This document shows, one piece after another, positions 32,374 to 38,147 of a stretch of DNA of 38,147 nt. The DNA comes from Acidimicrobiales bacterium (GTDB lineage: Bacteria; Actinomycetota; Acidimicrobiia; Acidimicrobiales; RAAP-2): the NCBI GenBank assembly GCA_025362585.1, contig JANYFR010000036.1, forward strand, positions 1 through 38,147. The letters are read 5' to 3'. Position 1 is the stretch's first letter. Each line of letters opens with the position of its first letter. The notes under the pieces are model-generated. The model searched no databases. It saw only the letters and a list, made by a program, of their open reading frames with translations, and was not told the origin of the DNA. A program made the position numbers and the translations under genes.

Positions 32374-33525
32374 TCACTGCTGACGAATGGCGGCGCCCAG
32401 TTCGACCAGTCCGCCCTCTCGACCGTCGTAGGTCACCTGAATCGACGCCGCCTGCTCGCGCCAGGCAATGACGTTGCTGCCGTGGGGGTCCACGATCCCG
32501 ATATTGACGTCGTAGATCCCGTCGAGCAGTGGAATCTGGGGCAGATCAATGCCGACGCAGTTGCGGCCCGGGAGGAGATTGACGGGGGATCCTTTGGCGT
32601 CACTGCGACTAACGAGCAGCCCTCCGCGGGTGAAGATCTCCATGAGGAAGTTGCCGCTGTAGGCGGTCTGGGACGTGATGTTGACGTCAAAGTGCAGGCC
32701 GGCGCCGCTGCGCACTTCGAACGAGCCGGTGGGCGTCGTGACTGAGTCGAAGTTGATGCTCGACATCAGGCCGCTCTGGTCACTGACGGTCGCCGACTCC
32801 ATCAGGTGCTCACGAAAGATGCGTAGCGAGTCGTGCGTCGGTCCGTCGGCGATCATGACGCCGTGCTCGAGCACGATCGCGCGATCGCAGATGGACCGGA
32901 CCTGATCGGCGTTGTGGGTGACCAGCAGAATCGATCGACCCTCATCTTGGAAGGTCCTGATCCGGTCGATGCACTTCGCCTGAAACCGTTCGTCGCCCAC
33001 CGCCAACACCTCGTCAACGACGAGGATGTCCGGATCGACGTTGACCGCGACCGCAAAGGCCAGTCGCACGTACATACCGCTGGAGTAGAACTTCACCTGC
33101 GTGTCAATGAACTGACCGATCTCGCTGAAGGCCACGACGTCGTCGAAAATGCCGTCGATCTTCTTTCGCGAGAAGCCGAGCATCGCGCCGTAGAGGTAGA
33201 CGTTGTCGCGACCGGAGAGCTCGGTCTGAAAGCCGGCGCCGAGTTCGAGCAGCGCCGCCAGGCTCCCGCGCAGGCGAATCTGGCCCGAGGTCGGCTGCAG
33301 TACGCCACAGATGCACTTGAGGAGCGTGGACTTGCCCGAACCGTTGTGGCCGATCAGGCCCACGGTCTCGTTCGTGTCGACCCGGAAGCTGATGTCCGCG
33401 AGCGCGTTGAAGATCTCGGTCGAACCGGCCTTGGGGTGCAGCATGCGCTCCTTCAGCGACTGGTGGCGCCCGTGGTGGATCTTGAACTGCTTCGAGACGC
33501 CCTCGACGTTGATAACGGTCGACAT
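32374..33525 (-). CDS. Polysaccharide/teichoic-acid ABC exporter, ATP-binding protein (Wzt-like)
   Basis: The 383-residue product is the ATPase of a Wzm/Wzt or TagGH-type exporter. Walker A is [12 protein letters not shown] (59-70). LLELGAGFQTELSGRDN is characteristic of this subfamily, the signature is FYSSGMYVRLAFA, and Walker B is ILVVDEVLAVGD. Residues from about 250 form an extra beta-rich C-terminal domain like that of Wzt proteins that recognise the terminated O-polysaccharide chain. The ATG at 33525 shares a base with the permease stop (TGATG); a longer frame to 34602 only shadows the permease gene. No glycosyltransferase genes are nearby, so the glycan is unknown. Confidence 0.92.
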   Translation of the reverse strand: MSTVINVEGVSKQFKIHHGRHQSLKERMLHPKAGSTEIFNALADISFRVDTNETVGLIGHNGSGKSTLLKCICGVLQPTSGQIRLRGSLAALLELGAGFQTELSGRDNVYLYGAMLGFSRKKIDGIFDDVVAFSEIGQFIDTQVKFYSSGMYVRLAFAVAVNVDPDILVVDEVLAVGDERFQAKCIDRIRTFQDEGRSILLVTHNADQVRSICDRAIVLEHGVMIADGPTHDSLRIFREHLMESATVSDQSGLMSSINFDSVTTPTGSFEVRSGAGLHFDVNITSQTAYSGNFLMEIFTRGGLLVSRSDAKGSPVNLLPGRNCVGIDLPQIPLLDGIYDVNIGIVDPHGSNVIAWREQAASIQVTYDGREGGLVELGAAIRQQ

Positions 33526-34463
33526 CAGAGCTCCGACTCGAAGTTCCGTTCGAGTCGACCGAAGATGACCTCCGCGAACAGGAACAGGAGGATCATCAGT
33601 CCGAGGAGGGAGATGTTGAGGTAGAAGTAAGTCGACATTGGCCAGGTCGGCAGCATGTGCAGGACCGAGTGGGGCGGTTTCGTGGAGAGCACCGTGGTCG
33701 CGACGTAGAAGACCCGTTGGAAGGTCAGGATGATCAAGGTGATGGGGTTCAAGAAGTAGAGCCACGCCACCCCGTGGCTGTGGAGCCGGGGCGCAATCGA
33801 GTCCTCGTAGGAGTAGACGATCGGCGACATGAAGAACCACAACTGCAGGATGATGACGATGAAGTGCTCCATGTCGCGCATGTACACCGTGATCGCCGAC
33901 GTCAGCACGGCGAGCGCGGCGGTGAAGAAGTAGAGGGCGCCGAAGGCGATGGGCAAGATCCACAGGAAGCTCCACTGGGGCGCGTGTCCCAGTAGGAGCA
34001 GGTACAGCACCAGCACACCTATCTGAATGAAGAAGTACACCACCGAGGCGCCCACGTTCGCGAGCGCCAGGATCTCGCGCGGAAAGGCGACCTTCTTCAC
34101 GAGTCCGGCTCGGTAGACAATGACGCCCGTGGCCGACTGCAGCGCCGTTTGGAACATGTTCCACACCACCATGCCCGAGAACAGGTAGAGCGCGAAGTTC
34201 GGGTAGCCGTTGTTCAAGAAGACCGAGAAGACCACGTAGTAGATGGCGAGGAACAGCCCCGGGGTCAGCATGGACCACAGGATGCCCAGTGCGGAGTTCT
34301 TGTACTTGATGCGGATGTCCGACGTAATCAGACTCGACAGCAGCTCGCGACGCGACGTGAGGCTTCGCAGTCGCGTGAAGAGACTCGCCCGGGCGCTCAT
34401 GGTGCGAAAGGCCACACCTTCGAGCGCACGACGCTCGACGTGCGCCGGCACGACGTCGTCCAC
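33525..34463 (-). CDS. Polysaccharide/teichoic-acid ABC exporter, permease (Wzm-like)
   Basis: The product is an ABC-2 polysaccharide export permease with six hydrophobic segments. SDIRIKYKNSALGILWSML precedes the first helix as in Wzm/TagG. Late motifs MRDMEHFIVIILQLWFFMSPIVY and WLYFLNPITLII are typical. Two starts are possible. GTG 34463 gives 312 residues, shares a base with the clpP stop (TAGTG) and has AAGGG 5 bases upstream. ATG 34400 gives 291 residues and a more standard N-terminus. I chose the GTG. It pairs with the Wzt-like ATPase downstream. Confidence 0.9.
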   Translation of the reverse strand: MDDVVPAHVERRALEGVAFRTMSARASLFTRLRSLTSRRELLSSLITSDIRIKYKNSALGILWSMLTPGLFLAIYYVVFSVFLNNGYPNFALYLFSGMVVWNMFQTALQSATGVIVYRAGLVKKVAFPREILALANVGASVVYFFIQIGVLVLYLLLLGHAPQWSFLWILPIAFGALYFFTAALAVLTSAITVYMRDMEHFIVIILQLWFFMSPIVYSYEDSIAPRLHSHGVAWLYFLNPITLIILTFQRVFYVATTVLSTKPPHSVLHMLPTWPMSTYFYLNISLLGLMILLFLFAEVIFGRLERNFESEL

Positions 34464-35050
34464 TAGAGCCCTTGGCGCACTGCCGACCGCTCGATGACGG
34501 CGTCGATGAAGCCGTAGTCGAGAGCCTCTTGCGCCGTGAACCAACGGTCGCGGTCGGAGTCGACCTCGATCTGTTCGATGGTCTGTCCCGTGTGAAACGC
34601 AATGCGTTCGGCCAGCTGTTTCTTCATGTAGACGATCTGCTCAGCCTGAATCGCGATGTCCGACGCCTGTCCCTGCATACCGCCCATCGACGGCTGATGC
34701 ATCAAAATGCGACTGTGCGGCAACGAGAAACGCTTGCCCGGCGCCCCGGCGCAGAGCAAAAACTGGCCCATTGAGGCGGCCATGCCTACGCAGATGGTGC
34801 GTACGTCGCAGTTCACGTACTGCATCGTGTCGTAGATCGCGAGGCCGTCAGTGACTGACCCTCCCGGCGAGTTGATGTAGAGACTGATGTCCTTGTCCCG
34901 GTCTTCCGCCTCGAGCAAGAGCAGCTCGGCACAGATCCGATTAGCGGTGTCCTGGTCGACCTGCGAGCCGAGGAACACAATGCGCTCGCGCAAGAGACGC
35001 TGGTTGAGATCAACAACGCCGAATCCTTCGGCCATGGAGGTGGTGTTCAT
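34463..35050 (-). CDS. clpP: ATP-dependent Clp protease proteolytic subunit ClpP
   Basis: ClpP is the serine peptidase that forms a 14-mer chamber fed by ClpX or ClpC. The 195-residue product has the catalytic serine S93 in [12 protein letters not shown]118 in LMHQPSMGG and D168 in SDRDRW, and the INSPGGSV oxyanion segment at 60-66. Length fits the family with a short N-terminus. No second clpP, clpX or tig lies in the window, unlike the common actinobacterial clpP1-clpP2-clpX order. Instead its stop overlaps the start of a polysaccharide exporter permease. TAGATT ends 6 bases before the ATG with no ribosome-binding site. Confidence 0.95.
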   Translation of the reverse strand: MNTTSMAEGFGVVDLNQRLLRERIVFLGSQVDQDTANRICAELLLLEAEDRDKDISLYINSPGGSVTDGLAIYDTMQYVNCDVRTICVGMAASMGQFLLCAGAPGKRFSLPHSRILMHQPSMGGMQGQASDIAIQAEQIVYMKKQLAERIAFHTGQTIEQIEVDSDRDRWFTAQEALDYGFIDAVIERSAVRQGL

Positions 35051-35056
35051 GCCACC

Positions 35057-35062
35057 AATCTA
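35057..35062 (-). promoter_or_regulatory. Leaderless -10 hexamer for clpP
   Basis: On the minus strand TAGATT ends exactly 6 bases before the clpP ATG, preceded by GG as at dut and orn. Confidence 0.5.
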
Positions 35063-35096
35063 CCGTGCGGGGCCGCAATCGCCTCGAGCAACGACG

Positions 35097-35102
35097 TAGG
35101 CT
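35097..35102 (+). promoter_or_regulatory. Possible -10 for tRNA-Leu
   Basis: TAGGCT lies 10 bases before the tRNA 5' end, and matches the TAGNCT hexamers seen before leaderless genes in this window. Confidence 0.4.
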
Positions 35103-35112
35103 GCGGGTGTGA

Positions 35113-35196
35113 GCGGGCGTGGCGGAATTTGGTAGACGCGCTGGTTTTAGGTACCAGTTCTTCGGAGTGTGGGTTCGAGTCCCTCCGCCCGCACCA
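35113..35196 (+). tRNA. tRNA-Leu (UAG)
   Basis: Acceptor GCGGGCG/CGCCCGC, D-arm with TGGTAGACGC, anticodon stem CTGGT/ACCAG around loop TTTAGGT (anticodon TAG), a long class-II variable arm, and T-loop GGTTCGAGTCC. The discriminator is A and CCA is encoded. Confidence 0.96.
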
Positions 35197-35259
35197 GTTG
35201 GTTCGACTGGTGCGTCACTCTCACCGTGACCATCTGCTAGCGTGGACAGAAGTGTTTTG

Positions 35260-35321
35260 CCGCACATTGCGGTGGAGACCGATTCGACTGTGACATATCG
35301 AGTTGGGCTCATCTCAACTCG
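35260..35321 (+). promoter_or_regulatory. Two hairpins in the helicase leader
   Basis: CCGCA-CAT-TGCGG (35260-35272) is followed by CGAGTTG-N9-CAACTCG (35299-35321), a perfect 7-base stem that ends exactly where TAGGAG, the helicase Shine-Dalgarno sequence, begins. This could make translation depend on temperature or on RNA remodelling. Confidence 0.5.
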
Positions 35322-35331
35322 TAGGAGTCAT

Positions 35332-37044
35332 ATGTCCATGTCCTTTGCCGACCTCGGCGTGCCGTCAAACCTGGTGGAGCGTCTTAAAGAGCGCGGCATC
35401 ATCGAAGCATTCCCCATTCAAGAGGCCGCGCTGCCCGACGCCCTCGCCGGGCGCGACGTCGTTGGCAAGGCCGCCACCGGCTCGGGCAAGACCTTGGCCT
35501 TCGGCCTGCCCCTGATGGCTCGGCTCACTAAGGCCCGTCCTCGCAAACCCGTCGCCCTCGTGCTCGTGCCCACGCGCGAGCTCGCGGCGCAGGTTCAAAA
35601 GGAGATCGCCCAGTTGACCGACGACCGCGGTCGTCGCGTCATCACCATCTACGGGGGCACCTCCTACAACGTCGCGCGCAAGGCCCTCAACTTCGGCGTC
35701 GACGTGGTCGTCGCGTGTCCCGGTCGACTCGAGGACATGCTGGAGCAGGGCGCCCTCGACCTCTCATCGGTCGAGACCGTCGTTGTCGATGAGGCCGACC
35801 GGATGGCCGACATGGGCTTCCTGCCCTGCGTGCGTCGCATCGTCGGCGCCACGCCGGCGAATCGCCACGTCATGCTCTTCTCGGCGACCATGGGTCCCGA
35901 CGTCAAGTCCCTCGTCAGGGAGTTCACCCACGACGCGGCCATCCACGACGTCGTCGGCGACGAAGCTCCGAACGACGTCGACCACTTTTTCTGGCGCGTC
36001 GCTCGCGATCAGCGCCCCCAGATCACGGCCGACATCGTTGAAGAGTACGAGCGCGCCATTGTCTTTACTCGCACCAAGCACGGGGCGGACCGTCTCGCCC
36101 GTCAGCTCGAAGAGCGCGGCATCAGCGCCGTCCCGCTGCACGGTGACCGCACGCAGGCCCAGCGCGAGCGCGCCCTACGCAGCGTCAAGAACGGCCAGGT
36201 TCGCGTTCTCGTGGCGACGGACGTCGCGGCGCGCGGTATCCACATCGATCTCTTGCCAGTGGTGATCCACTACGATCCCCCGGCGCAAGCCATTGACTAC
36301 CTGCACCGTTCCGGTCGCACCGGCCGCGCCGGCGCGACGGGTGCGGTCATCTCACTGGTGGGCGAGGACGTCATGGGCCAGGTCAAGCGAATGTTGAAGG
36401 CCCTCGGACTGTCGGCGACCATCGAGTCGCGCGAGGACGCACCGGCGATTCGTTTGGGCGCGGTCGACGACGCCGTCGCCGCCGAGCGGCTCGACGACCG
36501 AGGGGGCAAGGGCCGCTCGGAGCGTCCCACGACGCGCAGCCAGGACCGTGGCCCGCGCACCTTCGACCGTGGCCCGCGCACCTTCGAGCGTGGCGAGCGC
36601 ACCTTCGAGCGTGGCGAGCGAACGAGCAGCGATCGGGCTCGCCCCGGTCACGGCTTCGCCGACCGGACCCCTCGCCCCGAGCGCTCCACCGAGCGCGTCG
36701 AGCGCGGAACTCGACCGGCACGCGGGCCCCGCACCGAACGGACCTTCGCCGACCGGGCGCCGCGCACCGAGCGGGTGGCCACTCGCGAGCCCCGTTTCGC
36801 TGGGCGGGCCAGTTCGCCGCGTGGCAGCGAGGCCGTCGTCAGCTTCTTCAACGACTCCAAAGGATTCGGCTTCGCGAGCGACGACAAGGGCGACGACCTC
36901 TTCATTCACTTCTCCAACATCGTGGGTGACGGATTCAAGTCGCTCGCCCAGGGCCAGAAGATCACGTTCGAGGAATCCACCGGTCCCAAGGGTCGCGAAG
37001 CGCGCAACGTGCGCGTCGTCGGCGGTGGACGCGAACGCCGTTAG
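35332..37044 (+). CDS. DEAD-box RNA helicase fused to a C-terminal cold-shock domain
   Basis: The 570-residue product unwinds RNA duplexes with ATP. Helicase motifs are the Q motif in EAFPIQEAAL, GSGKT (50-54), PTRELAAQ, DEAD from residue 153, SAT, and HRSGRTGRAG near residue 325. Residues about 395-495 form a highly charged RG/RT-rich linker made partly of seven-residue repeats. From about residue 497 to the end lies a cold-shock domain with RNP1 KGFGFASDD and RNP2 DLFIHFSNI, an RNA-binding module. The ATG at 35332 has AGGAG 4 bases upstream; the frame extends further into the leader without similarity. The FKBP gene follows 13 bases later. Confidence 0.93.
   Translation: MSMSFADLGVPSNLVERLKERGIIEAFPIQEAALPDALAGRDVVGKAATGSGKTLAFGLPLMARLTKARPRKPVALVLVPTRELAAQVQKEIAQLTDDRGRRVITIYGGTSYNVARKALNFGVDVVVACPGRLEDMLEQGALDLSSVETVVVDEADRMADMGFLPCVRRIVGATPANRHVMLFSATMGPDVKSLVREFTHDAAIHDVVGDEAPNDVDHFFWRVARDQRPQITADIVEEYERAIVFTRTKHGADRLARQLEERGISAVPLHGDRTQAQRERALRSVKNGQVRVLVATDVAARGIHIDLLPVVIHYDPPAQAIDYLHRSGRTGRAGATGAVISLVGEDVMGQVKRMLKALGLSATIESREDAPAIRLGAVDDAVAAERLDDRGGKGRSERPTTRSQDRGPRTFDRGPRTFERGERTFERGERTSSDRARPGHGFADRTPRPERSTERVERGTRPARGPRTERTFADRAPRTERVATREPRFAGRASSPRGSEAVVSFFNDSKGFGFASDDKGDDLFIHFSNIVGDGFKSLAQGQKITFEESTGPKGREARNVRVVGGGRERR
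36544..36627 (+). repeat. 21-base coding tandem repeat in the helicase linker
   Basis: Four units of 21 bases encode DRGPRTF, DRGPRTF, ERGERTF and ERGERTS. The first two are identical at DNA level and the last is partly diverged. The repeat lengthens a disordered, arginine-rich RNA-binding linker and could vary in copy number between strains. Confidence 0.85.
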
Positions 37045-37057
37045 GAAGGTTGGCGAC

Positions 37058-37429
37058 GTGTCCGAGAAGCCATTCGTTGAGCCCCACCTCGAACCGACCC
37101 CCGACGACCTGCTCATCGAAGAGTTGATTGTCGGTACCGGGGAAGAGGCCACGTCCGGGCAGACCGCCGTCGTGCATTACGTGGGCGTAGGTGTCACGAG
37201 CGGCGAGCAGTTCGACGCGTCGTGGGACCGCAGCGAGCCGTTCAGTTTTCCCCTCGGAGCCGGCCATGTCATTCAGGGCTGGGATCGCGGCGTGGTGGGG
37301 ATGAAGGTCGGCGGTCGACGTCGTTTGGTGATTCCCCCGCACCTCGGTTATGGCGACCGGGGCGCCGGTGGCGTGATTGCGCCGGGTGAGACGCTTATCT
37401 TCGTCGTGGACCTGCTCGAACTTCGTTAG
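37058..37429 (+). CDS. FKBP-type peptidyl-prolyl isomerase
   Basis: The 123-residue product is a single FKBP domain, which catalyses cis-trans isomerisation of prolyl bonds and assists folding. Family residues are visible in VVHYVGVGVTSGEQFDASWDR, PFSFPLGAGHVIQGWDRGV, MKVGGRRRLVIPPHLGYGDRG and the closing TLIFVVDLLELR. No signal peptide is present, so it is cytoplasmic. The GTG at 37058 follows AGGAAGG by 8 bases and is chosen over the long upstream open frame, which shadows the helicase. It follows the helicase gene by 13 bases. Its stop interlocks (TTAG) with the convergent LON-domain gene. Confidence 0.93.
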   Translation: MSEKPFVEPHLEPTPDDLLIEELIVGTGEEATSGQTAVVHYVGVGVTSGEQFDASWDRSEPFSFPLGAGHVIQGWDRGVVGMKVGGRRRLVIPPHLGYGDRGAGGVIAPGETLIFVVDLLELR

Positions 37430-38067
37430 TCCAGTGAACTGGGCGTCACGTCCAACGCCAGCATCCGCTGGTAGTCACCGTAACGCTCACAACAGATCTC
37501 AGCGATAAGTCGAAGTCGGGCGTTCGGATCACTGAGTCCGAGGACCTTGAACTGGTCGAGGGTCGACATCGGTGTCAGCGAACAGAGCTGCCAACTGCGA
37601 ACCCACGGGTCCGCATCCATATCGCAGTTGGTGCGCAGACACTCGTCGGCGAATAACTCGCTCTGCAAAGCGCGCAGCGCCCGAACGGCCGACTCGGTCG
37701 AGCGCAACAGCCCCGGCGCGATCGCCACGTCGTCGCAGCACCGTTCGGAGACCACCGCCCGCGGGTAGGGCGCGTCGCTCTGCCAACGTCTGACCTCAAA
37801 ACACTCGACACCTTCCGCCATCAACAACGTCTGACCGTTGGGCAGCGACTGGGCGCCGAGGATCTGCATGACCGTGCCCACCATCATGCGCTCGTCGTGG
37901 CCCCCGACCTCCGCCCCCCGAGCGATGAGGCAGGTTCCGAAGCGCTGCGTGGTCTCGATGTCATTCAACATGTGGTGATAACGCGATTCAAAGACGCACA
38001 GACCTACTACCTGGTGGGGGAAGACGACCATGCCCAAAGGGAACATGGGCATCGTTTGTTCTTCCAC
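37426..38067 (-). CDS. LON substrate-binding (N-terminal) domain protein
   Basis: The 213-residue product consists only of the LON N-terminal domain. MPMFPLGMVVFPHQVVGLCVFE is the conserved opening strand-loop, followed by RYHHMLNDIE, GTVMQILGAQ-LPNGQTLLMAEG and the C-terminal helical part. It has no ATPase or protease domain. Stand-alone LON-domain proteins are common in actinobacteria and their role is unknown; substrate or adaptor binding is inferred from the name-giving protease. The start is GTG 38067, with ATG 38052 as an alternative. The ribosome-binding site AAGGTGG overlaps a CACCTT/AAGGTG dyad at 38073-38085. Confidence 0.88.
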   Translation of the reverse strand: MEEQTMPMFPLGMVVFPHQVVGLCVFESRYHHMLNDIETTQRFGTCLIARGAEVGGHDERMMVGTVMQILGAQSLPNGQTLLMAEGVECFEVRRWQSDAPYPRAVVSERCCDDVAIAPGLLRSTESAVRALRALQSELFADECLRTNCDMDADPWVRSWQLCSLTPMSTLDQFKVLGLSDPNARLRLIAEICCERYGDYQRMLALDVTPSSLD

Positions 38068-38085
38068 GTCTCCACCTTAAAGGTG

Positions 38086-38147
38086 AAACGTTGATGAACT
38101 GCTCTATTGCGGGGGCAATGCGTCGCGCAACGCGCGCAGCGCGCGCC
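38086..38147. other. Right-edge stretch without a gene
   Basis: I see no coding start here. It holds a small dyad, ATTGC-GGGG-GCAAT, near 38107-38120 and a run of alternating G and C at the edge, which may be the promoter region of the LON-domain gene or the end of a gene outside the window. Confidence 0.3.

Noticed and set aside
27042-35196. tRNA-Gly and tRNA-Leu as attachment sites for an integrated element
   Set aside because: No integrase, no second copy of the tRNA 3' end and no composition change are seen beside either tRNA; neighbours are housekeeping genes.
38100-38147. GC-alternating repeat at the right edge as a repeat element or CRISPR part
   Set aside because: It is short, has no spaced repeats and is cut by the window edge; nothing can be concluded.

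Overview
The window is a gene-dense, GC-rich chromosomal segment of an actinobacterium. The division and cell-wall (dcw) cluster starts with mraZ and is preceded by a DUF3040 gene, as in Actinomycetota. Several family variants and the operon style resemble class Acidimicrobiia; that class assignment is inference. MurE carries the DNPR motif of meso-diaminopimelate-adding enzymes, so the wall is probably DAP-type. No phage, transposon, integrase or CRISPR array is visible, and about 97% of the window is covered by recognisable genes.

Region 1 (1-10981, minus strand): a dcw operon in the order mraZ, rsmH, ftsL-like, ftsI, murE, mraY, ftsW, murG, murC, murB, then the first codons of a gene in the ftsQ position. 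It has a clear promoter with two paired MraZ boxes and a long hairpin in front of rsmH. murF and murD are missing from their usual places on either side of mraY. Region 2 (11060-13744, minus strand): a compact operon DUF3040, ROK-family sugar kinase, a small unknown protein, HNH endonuclease and a lipoate-ligase-like protein, running into the dcw promoter.

Region 3 (13840-18968): a low-molecular-weight tyrosine phosphatase with an apparent 3' frameshift, a 14-TM drug exporter, a Fur-family regulator, a two-gene ABC-2 exporter and a nitroreductase. Region 4 (19011-21694, minus): a complete polar amino-acid ABC importer (binding protein, permease, ATPase). Region 5 (21929-26863, minus): an alpha/beta hydrolase coupled to a sulfatase/phosphonate-monoesterase-like enzyme, a CHAD-domain protein and a CoA-transferase.

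Region 6 (27042-32373): tRNA-Gly(GCC), dUTPase, oligoribonuclease, acyl-CoA synthetase, aldo/keto reductase, 1-Cys peroxiredoxin and a HAD-IB hydrolase. Region 7 (32374-35050, minus): ClpP whose stop codon overlaps the start of a Wzm/Wzt-type polysaccharide exporter. Region 8 (35113-38067): tRNA-Leu(UAG), a DEAD-box RNA helicase fused to a cold-shock domain, an FKBP prolyl isomerase and a LON-substrate-binding-domain protein.

Two window-wide patterns stand out. First, several genes (fur-like, nitroreductase, orn, acyl-CoA synthetase, dut, clpP) have no Shine-Dalgarno sequence; instead a TA-N3-T hexamer, often TAGNCT, ends 6 or 7 bases before the start codon, as expected for leaderless transcripts. 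Others in the same window have strong Shine-Dalgarno sequences. Second, most convergent gene pairs have interlocked stop codons (TTAG twice, TGATCA once), leaving no room for terminators. I did not find a clear-cut new defence or mobile system. The best leads are the clpP-exporter coupling, the helicase/cold-shock fusion with its structured leader, the murD/murF-less dcw cluster and the leaderless promoter signature.
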